A stretch of 37,090 nt of DNA from CAYWOS01 sp964459985 (GTDB lineage Bacteria > Bacillota > Clostridia > Christensenellales > Aristaeellaceae), in assembly GCA_964459985.1 (NCBI GenBank), contig CAYWOS010000023.1:1-37090 (forward strand), given 5' to 3'. A model generated the notes under the pieces. That model searched no databases. It had not been told where the DNA came from and saw nothing but the letters and a program-made list of their open reading frames with translations. Below are positions 29,379-35,864 of the stretch, in pieces (the first letter of the stretch is position 1; each line of letters opens with the position of its first letter). The translations under genes and the position numbers were made by a program.

Positions 29379-31418
29379 TCAGTGAATCAGCGAGAACGCC
29401 GCGAACAGCCCCGCCGCGAGCGAGGATACGAGCGAAACGACGGTGATCTGCGTGTTGATGGACGGACCGGCGGTGTCCTTGAAGGGGTCGCCGACGGTGT
29501 CGCCGATAACCGCCGCCTTGTGCGCGTCGCTGCCCTTGCCGCCGAAATTGCCCGCTTCGATGAATTTCTTCGCGTTGTCCCACAGCCCACCCGCGTTGCT
29601 CATGAGCATGGCGAGCAGAAGTCCGCTCACAATATTGCCCGCGAGGTAGCCGCCCACCGCCTGCACGCCGCCGACAAAGCCCACGAGCAGCGTGGTCAGG
29701 ATGGCGACGACGCCGGCGGGGATCAATTCGCGGATCGCGCCGCGCGCCGCGATATCAATGCATTTGCCGTACTCGGGCACGACGCCCTCCTTGCCCTCGC
29801 GCAGCCCGGGAATGGTATTGAACTGGCGGTGGATTTCCTTGACCATCGTCTGCGCGTTGCGGTCGACGCCCAGGATGAGCATGGCGGAAAAGATCGCCGG
29901 CACCGCCGCGCCCACCAGCGTCCCGAACAGCACCATCGGATTCATCAGATCAAGCGATACCGTCACGCCGAGCTGTCCGACCGTCTCGATGAACGCGCCC
30001 AGCAGCGCGATGACGGTCAGCCCCGCCGCGCCGATGGCGAAGCCCTTGGTGATCGCCTTGGACGTGTTGCCCGCCGAATCGAGCTTGTCGGTGATCTCGA
30101 GCACCTCGTCGCCCAGCCCGCACATTTCGGCCAGCCCGCGCGCGTTGTCCACAATGGGGCCGTAGGCGTCGTTGCTGATGATCATGCCGACCACCGACAG
30201 CATGCCCAGCGCCGCCACGGCGATGCCGAGCATGGGATAGCCGCCGCCCAGCGGCAGGCAGAGCTGATAGGAGAACAGCGCGGCCAGCCCGATGCCCGCC
30301 ATCGAGGGCAGCGTGCTCCACAAGCCGTAGGAGAAGCCCGAAAGAATGGTGAACGCCGGCCCGCTCTGGCACGCGCGCGCCACCTTTTCGACGGGCTTTT
30401 TGTCGTCGCCGGTGAAAAACTCGCTCGTCAGCCCGATCACGACGCCCGCGACCATGCCCAGCACCGCCGCGCCCCACAGCCGGAGGTTATAACCGCTCAA
30501 GAGACAGCCGCCCAGCGTCAGCAGCGCGAAGATCGCGCAGGTGACGTACGTGCCGCGGTTAAGCGCCTTGCCGGGATCGCCTTTGTCGCCGATGCGCGCC
30601 AGCAGCACGCCGAAAATCGAGGCGAGCAGCCCCAGCGCGCCGAAGCAGAAGATCAGATCGACCAGCCCGAGCGGTATGGCGATCACGATCGCCGCCGCGA
30701 TGGAGGCGATATTGGAATCGAACAGATCGGCGCCCATGCCGGCGACGTCGCCCACGTTGTCGCCCACGTTGTCGGCGATGACGGCGGGATTGCGCGGGTC
30801 GTCCTCGGGGATGCCCAGTTCCACCTTGCCCGCGAGGTCGGCGGCGATGTCGGCGGTCTTGGTGAAAATGCCGCCGCCCGCCTTGGCGAACAGCGCCAGC
30901 GAGCTTGCGCCGAAGGAAAACGCCATGATGCGGTCGGCGCTGCCCGTGACGAGGTACAGGATCGACGCGCCCAGCAGCGATCCCGCGACCACCGCCATGC
31001 CCATGACCGCGCCGCCCCGGAAGCCCGCCATGAACGAGGGCGCGATGCCCTGTTTCGCGGCGGACGCCGCTTTCACGTTGGCGACGGTGGCGATGCTGAT
31101 GCCCACGATGCCCGCCAGCCCCGACAGGATCGAGCCGAACAGGTACGCGCCCACCGACGACAGGTTGCCGCCGATCCCTCTGCCTTCCCAGATCGGCGTG
31201 GGGAAGAAGACGAAGATGACGGCGGACACGACGCCGCAGAAGATCAGCAGCGTTTTATACTCGCGCCGCATGAAGGTGAACGCGCCGTCGCGGATGAGCT
31301 TGCCGATCCGGTCCATTTGGGGATTGGCGCTCGGCAGCTTTTTGACCCATTGGTAGAAGTACGCCGCCACCGCGAGCGCGGCGACGGACACCGCTAATGA
31401 AACGATTGCCCAGACCAT
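29379..31418 (-). CDS. hppA: Membrane-bound ion-pumping pyrophosphatase
   Basis: A 679-residue integral membrane protein with about 16 membrane segments. It hydrolyses pyrophosphate and pumps ions out of the cytoplasm. The three acidic motifs are intact: D-x7-K-x-E at 190-200, D-x3-D-x3-D at 216-224 (DNVGDNVGD) and the C-terminal DTVGDPFKD. The monovalent-cation site reads AGNTSKAITKGFAIGAAGL with Lys 454 where potassium-dependent enzymes have Ala; by analogy this predicts a potassium-independent, proton-pumping type. ATG 31418 follows GAGGAGGGG by 7 bases. The gene is divergent from guaB and has a leader of about 185 nt containing an internal terminator. Confidence 0.95.
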   Translation of the reverse strand: MVWAIVSLAVSVAALAVAAYFYQWVKKLPSANPQMDRIGKLIRDGAFTFMRREYKTLLIFCGVVSAVIFVFFPTPIWEGRGIGGNLSSVGAYLFGSILSGLAGIVGISIATVANVKAASAAKQGIAPSFMAGFRGGAVMGMAVVAGSLLGASILYLVTGSADRIMAFSFGASSLALFAKAGGGIFTKTADIAADLAGKVELGIPEDDPRNPAVIADNVGDNVGDVAGMGADLFDSNIASIAAAIVIAIPLGLVDLIFCFGALGLLASIFGVLLARIGDKGDPGKALNRGTYVTCAIFALLTLGGCLLSGYNLRLWGAAVLGMVAGVVIGLTSEFFTGDDKKPVEKVARACQSGPAFTILSGFSYGLWSTLPSMAGIGLAALFSYQLCLPLGGGYPMLGIAVAALGMLSVVGMIISNDAYGPIVDNARGLAEMCGLGDEVLEITDKLDSAGNTSKAITKGFAIGAAGLTVIALLGAFIETVGQLGVTVSLDLMNPMVLFGTLVGAAVPAIFSAMLILGVDRNAQTMVKEIHRQFNTIPGLREGKEGVVPEYGKCIDIAARGAIRELIPAGVVAILTTLLVGFVGGVQAVGGYLAGNIVSGLLLAMLMSNAGGLWDNAKKFIEAGNFGGKGSDAHKAAVIGDTVGDPFKDTAGPSINTQITVVSLVSSLAAGLFAAFSLIH

Positions 31419-31471
31419 GTGAAACCCCTCCTCTGTATCGATCCTATGCAATCAATCAGTCGGATAAGCCC

Positions 31472-31503
31472 AAAAAAATACCTCACACCCGACAGGCGTG
31501 AAG
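31472..31503 (-). terminator. Intrinsic terminator inside the hppA leader
   Basis: On the minus strand CTTCACGCC (31503-31495), five-base loop, GGTGTGAGG (31489-31481): nine pairs including two G-U. TATTTTTTT follows at once (31480-31472). It stands between the hppA promoter and the hppA start, and no other minus-strand gene lies upstream of it. Confidence 0.85.
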
Positions 31504-31603
31504 CCAAACCACCGCGCCGTTTTGCGCGCGGCACGCCGGTCAGCCCCGATCAATAGAGCGCTCGCGCGTTCTATGACAGACTCCACCACTGATCTAAGGT
31601 TGC
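31472..31603 (-). ncRNA. Candidate attenuator/riboswitch leader RNA upstream of hppA
   Basis: From the predicted start (about 31603) the RNA can form P1 (GATCA 31594-31590 with TGATC 31552-31548) closing a hairpin (ATAGA...TCTAT, 31574-31553), then a GC hairpin (CCGCGC 31531-31526 with GCGCGG 31517-31512). GGCGTG (31537-31532) is fully complementary to CACGCC (31500-31495), the left arm of the terminator, so antiterminator and terminator exclude each other. I do not recognise a known riboswitch class or a T-box. It could alternatively be a stand-alone small RNA of about 130 nt. Confidence 0.55.
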
Positions 31604-31609
31604 GGGGGC

Positions 31610-31638
31610 AGTATAGCACGGGCGCGCCCGTTTGTCAA
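31610..31638 (-). promoter_or_regulatory. hppA promoter
   Basis: On the minus strand TTGACA (31638-31633), 17 bases, TATACT (31615-31610) with extended -10 TGC: nearly consensus. It fires away from the guaB promoter, with the two -35 boxes about 36 bases apart. Confidence 0.85.
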
Positions 31639-31673
31639 CGCGGCGCGGCGCGCGCGATTCATCCGAAAAACGT

Positions 31674-31702
31674 TTGACATGCCCGCGCGAATGCGATACA
31701 AT
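31674..31702 (+). promoter_or_regulatory. guaB promoter
   Basis: TTGACA (31674-31679), 17 bases, TACAAT (31697-31702), 34 bases before the guaB ATG, so the leader is short (about 27 nt) and has no room for a riboswitch. Confidence 0.88.
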
Positions 31703-31735
31703 AGCCCAAATATCAGATGATGGAGGGGGAAGGGT

Positions 31736-33196
31736 ATGCTGCAGAGGAATTTGAGAGAGGGTTTGACCTTCGACGACGTGCTGCTGATTCCGCGCCGCAG
31801 CGAGGTGATCCCCAAGGATGTGTCGCTCAAGACGACGTTGACCGGGGACATCACGCTCAATATTCCCGTGCTGTCCGCCGCAATGGACACCGTGACCGAC
31901 GCGCGCATGGCCATCGCGTTGGCGCGCGAGGGCGGGCTGGGCGTCATCCATAAGAACATGTCGATCGCCGAGCAGGCCTCGCAGGTGGACAAGGTCAAGC
32001 GCAGCGAGCACGGCGTCATCACCGATCCCTTTTTCCTTTCGCCCGAGCACCTGATCGCTGACGCCAAGGCGCTCATGGCGCGCTACCGCATCAGCGGCGT
32101 GCCCATCACCAAGGGCAGCCGGCTTGTGGGCATCCTGACCAACCGCGATCTCCGCTTTGAGACCGACGACAGCCGCCCCATCGGGCAGGTGATGACGAGC
32201 AGGAATCTCATCACCGCGCGCGAGGGCATCACGCTGGAGGAGGCCAAGGCCATCCTCGCCGAGCACCGCATCGAAAAACTGCCTATCGTGGACGGCGACT
32301 ACAACCTGCGCGGGCTGATCACCATCAAGGACATTGAAAAGACCACCAAGTATCCCAACAGCGCCAAGGACAAAAACGGCCGGCTGCTCTGCGCCGCCGC
32401 CGTGGGCGTCAGCCACGACACCATGGAGCGCATCGCCGCGCTCGTCGCCGCCAAGGTGGACGTGATCTCCATCGACACGGCGCACGGGCACAGCATGGGC
32501 GTGCTCAAAACCATCGAAATGATCCGAAAGGATTATCCGCATATTCAGCTCTTCGCCGGCAACGTCGCCACCGCCGCCGCCACGCGCGATCTCATCAGCG
32601 CCGGCGTCGACTGCGTCAAGGTCGGCATCGGCCCCGGCTCGATCTGCACCACGCGCGTGATCGCCGGCATCGGCGTGCCGCAGATCACCGCCGTCGCCGA
32701 TTGCGCCGAGGAAGCCGACAAGCACGGCGTTTCGATCATATCGGACGGCGGCATCAAGTATTCGGGCGACATCGCCAAGGCGATCGCCGCCGGCGCGCGC
32801 GCCGTCATGCTGGGCAGCCTGTTCGCCGGCACCGAGGAAAGCCCGGGCGGCATGGAGATCTATCAGGGACGTTCCTTCAAGGTGTATCGCGGCATGGGCT
32901 CGCTCGCCGCTATGAACGAGGGCAGCAAGGACCGCTATTTCCAGGAGGACGCCAAAAAGCTCGTGCCCGAGGGCGTCGAAGGCCGCGTGCCGTATAAGGG
33001 CGCTTTGAGCGAAACGGTGTTCCAGCTGATGGGCGGCCTGCGCTCGTCGATGGGCTACTGCGGCGCGCCGACCATCGAGGACATGCGCCAAAACGCCGAG
33101 TTTATCCGCATCACCAGCGCCGGACTGACCGAAAGCCATCCGCACGATATCTACATCACCAAGGAAGCGCCGAACTACTCGAAAATGGAATCGTAA
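31736..33196 (+). CDS. guaB: Inosine-5'-monophosphate dehydrogenase
   Basis: A 486-residue cytoplasmic enzyme that oxidises IMP to XMP with NAD+, the committed step of guanine nucleotide synthesis. The N-terminal FDDVLLIPRRSEVIP and AAMDTVTDARMAIALAREGGLGVIHKNM open the barrel. Two CBS domains sit at about 93-205 (ISGVPIT, LPIVDGDYNLRGLITIKDI). The catalytic loop GIGPGSICTTR holds Cys 304, and the flap contains YRGMGSLAAM and GVEGRVPYKG. Full length with all hallmarks. ATG 31736 follows GGAGGGGG by 6 bases. A single-gene unit: a consensus-like promoter before it and a terminator 15 bases after it. Confidence 0.97.
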   Translation: MLQRNLREGLTFDDVLLIPRRSEVIPKDVSLKTTLTGDITLNIPVLSAAMDTVTDARMAIALAREGGLGVIHKNMSIAEQASQVDKVKRSEHGVITDPFFLSPEHLIADAKALMARYRISGVPITKGSRLVGILTNRDLRFETDDSRPIGQVMTSRNLITAREGITLEEAKAILAEHRIEKLPIVDGDYNLRGLITIKDIEKTTKYPNSAKDKNGRLLCAAAVGVSHDTMERIAALVAAKVDVISIDTAHGHSMGVLKTIEMIRKDYPHIQLFAGNVATAAATRDLISAGVDCVKVGIGPGSICTTRVIAGIGVPQITAVADCAEEADKHGVSIISDGGIKYSGDIAKAIAAGARAVMLGSLFAGTEESPGGMEIYQGRSFKVYRGMGSLAAMNEGSKDRYFQEDAKKLVPEGVEGRVPYKGALSETVFQLMGGLRSSMGYCGAPTIEDMRQNAEFIRITSAGLTESHPHDIYITKEAPNYSKMES

Positions 33197-33210
33197 ACCG
33201 GCCTGAACGT

Positions 33211-33243
33211 AAAACGCCGCCGATGTTTATTCGGCGGCGTTTT
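33211..33243. terminator. Bidirectional terminator between guaB and vanY-like gene
   Basis: AAAACGCCGCCGA (33211-33223), seven-base loop, TCGGCGGCGTTTT (33231-33243): 13 perfect pairs with T tracts in both directions. It serves the convergent guaB and carboxypeptidase genes. Confidence 0.92.
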
Positions 33244-33254
33244 CGCGGTATCCG

Positions 33255-34349
33255 TCAGGCGCCCTGCAAATACGCGACGTATTCTTCGAGGCACATGTCA
33301 AGCTCGCGCATTTTTTTCGCGTGCGCCTCGCCGACGTAGCGGACGTGCCATTCCTCGCCCATGAAGCCGGTGATCGCCTGCTTTTCGTCGGTGTAGCGGA
33401 TGACGAAACCGTAATCCCAGCAGTGCTCGTTGAGCCACAGCGATTGCGCGGTGTCGGAGAAAATCTTGCCCGGCACGTTCAGATCGAACGCCAGCCCGGT
33501 GTGATGCTCGCTCGCGCCGGCCTCGGCGACCGTCAGGCGCGTGCCGGCGACCGCCTGCGCGCGCGTGTTGCCATCATCGATCTTTTTCTCGACGGCGCTG
33601 TTGAAGATGCGAAGCTGATCGGCGTAGGTGCGGTAGCCCTCGGCGAGCTTCCATTCGGTCAGCCCCTCGCGGCGCGCCGCCTCGATCATGCGCTTGAGCG
33701 CGCTGACCGCCTCGCCCACGCCCCGCGCGGCGCTGCTGTCGTACAGGATCATGTCGCCCAGCACGCTTTGCACCGATATCAGATTGGCGGGCGTGAAGCC
33801 GCTTTCGACGGTGTGATCGCGGTTGACCAGCATCGGGACGGCGCCGGCGAGCGTATCGGTCGCCCGGGGCGCTTCGGTCACGGTCACGCGCCGCGCGTTG
33901 CCCGAATTGAGCAGATTGAGCGTTTTCGATCCCGCGATGCCGTCAGCGTCCAGGTTATGCTGCTGCTGGAACAGTTTGACCGCCGCCTGCGTGCCGCTCC
34001 CGTACTGCCCGTCGATCGCGCCGGTGTAATAGCCCAGCGCCGACAATTTCTGCTGTAAATCGGTCACCATCGCGCCCGACGCGCCGATGGCGAGATAGGA
34101 AGGCGTCGCCGTGGGCGACGGCGTGCCCGCCGGGGTCGCCGTCGCGTTCGCGGGATCGGGCGTGACGACGACGCTGCGTACCGTCGCGGACGGCGTCGGG
34201 GTGATCGCCGCCTCCGCCTGATAGACCGACCATGTGTTGAGCGCCCGCACGCCGAAAAACGCCGCGCCGACCAGCAAAACGGCCGCCGCGCATACAAAAA
34301 GGACCGCGCCCGGGTTCGCCCGCCGCCTCGTCCGCTTCTTCGCCGCCAT
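33255..34349 (-). CDS. VanY-type D-alanyl-D-alanine carboxypeptidase with peptidoglycan-binding domain
   Basis: A 364-residue membrane-anchored protein: basic N-terminus, one membrane segment (about 14-37), a Thr/Pro-rich spacer (about 48-83), a peptidoglycan-binding module (about 85-150, VTDLQQKLSALGYYTGAIDGQYG... TLNLLNSG) and a VanY/D-alanyl-D-alanine carboxypeptidase domain (about 205-355). The zinc and catalytic motif S-x-H-x2-G-x-A-x-D is ASEHHTGLAFDLN, and the second part EEWHVRYVG supplies the catalytic Glu and last His. It trims stem peptides in the wall. ATG 34349 follows GGGAGG by 5 bases. No vancomycin ligase genes are present, so it is a housekeeping wall enzyme as far as can be seen. 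Confidence 0.92.
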   Translation of the reverse strand: MAAKKRTRRRANPGAVLFVCAAAVLLVGAAFFGVRALNTWSVYQAEAAITPTPSATVRSVVVTPDPANATATPAGTPSPTATPSYLAIGASGAMVTDLQQKLSALGYYTGAIDGQYGSGTQAAVKLFQQQHNLDADGIAGSKTLNLLNSGNARRVTVTEAPRATDTLAGAVPMLVNRDHTVESGFTPANLISVQSVLGDMILYDSSAARGVGEAVSALKRMIEAARREGLTEWKLAEGYRTYADQLRIFNSAVEKKIDDGNTRAQAVAGTRLTVAEAGASEHHTGLAFDLNVPGKIFSDTAQSLWLNEHCWDYGFVIRYTDEKQAITGFMGEEWHVRYVGEAHAKKMRELDMCLEEYVAYLQGA

Positions 34350-34398
34350 GTCCGCCTCCCGCGCGCGGTGGATGCGTTTTCAACGCCCGCGCACGGTC

Positions 34399-34428
34399 AG
34401 TATACATGAAAACGGCCGCTCCTGTCAA
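34399..34428 (-). promoter_or_regulatory. Promoter of the carboxypeptidase gene
   Basis: On the minus strand TTGACA (34428-34423), 18 bases, TATACT (34404-34399), 50 bases before the start codon. It separates this gene from the BofC-like gene upstream. Confidence 0.82.
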
Positions 34429-34505
34429 ATCAACCCACAGTATATGCTGGCATCGGCGCGGCGCCGAGGCGCGAATTCGTTTCGAAACCGGCGCGTTTCC
34501 CCGCG

Positions 34506-35030
34506 CTACGGCACGTATTCCGCGAGCCACGCTTCGAGCGATTCGGCGTCGTCGAACGCCAGTCCCGCGATCAATTGCGCGCGCACGCCCTCGGGAAAGG
34601 CGGACACGGCGACGTCGTAGCGCTCCTCGCACGCCATGCCGTCGCCGTAGCGGTTGACGAAGCGCGCCAGATTGCCCATTTCATCGCTCATCAGCACCTG
34701 ATGCATGGGGCAGAACAGTTCAATATCCCGGCGCATGTCGATTTCGCGCGGCGATAGCGCGTCGATGTGCCACGCCGCGTAATACGCGCGCGCCTGCTCA
34801 AGCGACGCGCCCTCGAGCGTATCGGGCGCGCCGACGCGGCGCGTGACGCTGTGCCCGCAGCGCGAAAAGCGCATGGTCTGCGTCACCTGACAGCTTTTTT
34901 CCAGCGCGTCGCCGACCGCCGTGTCCCGAACGGGCGTTTCCTCCTGCGCGCTCCGCCACGGCACGGCGAGCGCGACGCCCGCCAACAATAAAACCGCCCA
35001 CAGAATCACGCCCGCCTTTTTCCCCTTCAC
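34506..35030 (-). CDS. Membrane-anchored protein with BofC-like C-terminal region
   Basis: A 174-residue protein with one N-terminal membrane segment (GVILWAVLLLAGVALAV) and an outside domain. CQVTQTMRFSRCGHSVTRRV is followed by a helical stretch, and the end (DVAVSAFPEGVRAQLIAGLAFDDAESLEAWLAEY) resembles the C-terminal part of BofC-type proteins, which in spore formers modulate the sigma-K checkpoint. The match is by pattern only and there is no other sporulation gene here. Four Cys (in SCQVT, FSRCGH, LFCPMH and MACEER) could form two disulfides. The start is GTG at 35030; an ATG nearby is out of frame, and the ribosome binding site (GGAG) is weak. No promoter was recognised. Confidence 0.5.
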   Translation of the reverse strand: MKGKKAGVILWAVLLLAGVALAVPWRSAQEETPVRDTAVGDALEKSCQVTQTMRFSRCGHSVTRRVGAPDTLEGASLEQARAYYAAWHIDALSPREIDMRRDIELFCPMHQVLMSDEMGNLARFVNRYGDGMACEERYDVAVSAFPEGVRAQLIAGLAFDDAESLEAWLAEYVP

Positions 35031-35115
35031 CGCGCATCACGCTCCCCGCGTATTGTTTCCGCGCGGCAGGCGCGTTATCCATGTTTTCCGCCTTGGCGCG
35101 GCAGATCGGGCGATG

Positions 35116-35144
35116 TTGACACGCCCGGAAAATTCGGGTATAAT
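35116..35144 (+). promoter_or_regulatory. Perfect-consensus promoter before the BspA-like gene
   Basis: TTGACA (35116-35121), exactly 17 bases, TATAAT (35139-35144): full match in both hexamers and spacing, the strongest promoter in the window by this measure. The leader to the ATG at 35249 would be about 98 nt. Confidence 0.92.
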
Positions 35145-35248
35145 TCGGCACAGATAGGAAAACCCGATATGCTCCGCGCGGATCACGCATGCGGTTCGGA
35201 AATGCAATGCGCGACGAACCGTCGACACGGGAAAGGGGACTTCATATT

Positions 35249-35665
35249 ATGACGATACGGAAGCTGTGGCCGGGCTTGCTGCTTGCCATCCTGCTCGCAT
35301 GCGCCTTCTCCGCCGCCTGCGGCGAGGAAGCGGTTTACAAATCCGGCGATTACAGCTATACGCTCAATCTTCAGGGCGAGGCGACGATTACGGATTGGAA
35401 CGGCGACGATACATCGTTGTCTGTTCCGGACGAACTGGACGGGCACAGCGTGACCGTTATCGGCGACGGCGTGTTTTCTGACTGTATTCAACTTGAGTCC
35501 GTCACGGTCCCGGACAGCGTGACCGCGATCGGTAAGGACGCGTTTATATCCTGTTCCGATCGCCTGATTCTGACGGTCGGACACGGCAGTTATGCCGAAA
35601 CCTATGCGCGTGAGAATGATCTACAATATATGTATCCGGATTCCCTCGATTGGCTCAATGAATGA
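35249..35665 (+). CDS. Small exported BspA-type leucine-rich repeat protein
   Basis: A 138-residue exported protein with just one to two BspA/Treponema-type repeats (LRR_5): LSVPDELDGHSVTVIGDGVFSDCIQLESVTVPDSVTAIGKDAFISC. The leader MTIRKLWPGLLLAILLAC contains LLAC, a possible lipobox; AFSAACGEE offers a second cysteine, so it may be a lipoprotein. The C-terminus (GSYAETYARENDLQYMY) is the usual ending of such repeat proteins. Larger relatives are adhesins in host-associated bacteria. ATG 35249 is chosen for the signal peptide; AAAGGGG lies about 10 bases upstream, slightly far. No clear terminator was found after it. Confidence 0.75.
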   Translation: MTIRKLWPGLLLAILLACAFSAACGEEAVYKSGDYSYTLNLQGEATITDWNGDDTSLSVPDELDGHSVTVIGDGVFSDCIQLESVTVPDSVTAIGKDAFISCSDRLILTVGHGSYAETYARENDLQYMYPDSLDWLNE

Positions 35666-35771
35666 CGGCAGGGTATCATCAGCATATGAATATGTCAGAG
35701 GCTTATGGATGGCTTGATATCGAACCCCGCGTCCTTTGTGCCCCGGGACGGCGGAAAGAACAAAAAAACGG

Positions 35772-35800
35772 TTGTTTTGCGGCCGAAAACGTTGTATAAT
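35772..35800 (+). promoter_or_regulatory. Promoter of the fucose-isomerase-like gene
   Basis: TTGTTT (35772-35777), 17 bases, TATAAT (35795-35800). A GAAAACGTTG motif lies inside the spacer (about 35785-35794) and resembles the AAAACG-centred motifs at the two other sugar-gene promoters. Confidence 0.7.
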
Positions 35801-35864
35801 GATCGTTGTGAGAATAAACGGCGGCATACGCCCGCCGATAGACAACGAAGGAGAGTGAACCCCG

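Noticed and set aside
29346..31397. 683-codon open frame on the plus strand
   Set aside because: It is the antisense shadow of hppA, which has every family motif; the plus-strand translation is Arg/Asp/Ala/His-rich and featureless.
31472..31603. T-box, purine, SAM or ZTP riboswitch in the hppA leader
   Set aside because: I looked for the T-box GGGTGGNACC core and for the conserved cores of these riboswitches and did not find convincing matches; only short resemblances to the ZTP core (GACCGGCG, CGCCTG) occur without its middle part.
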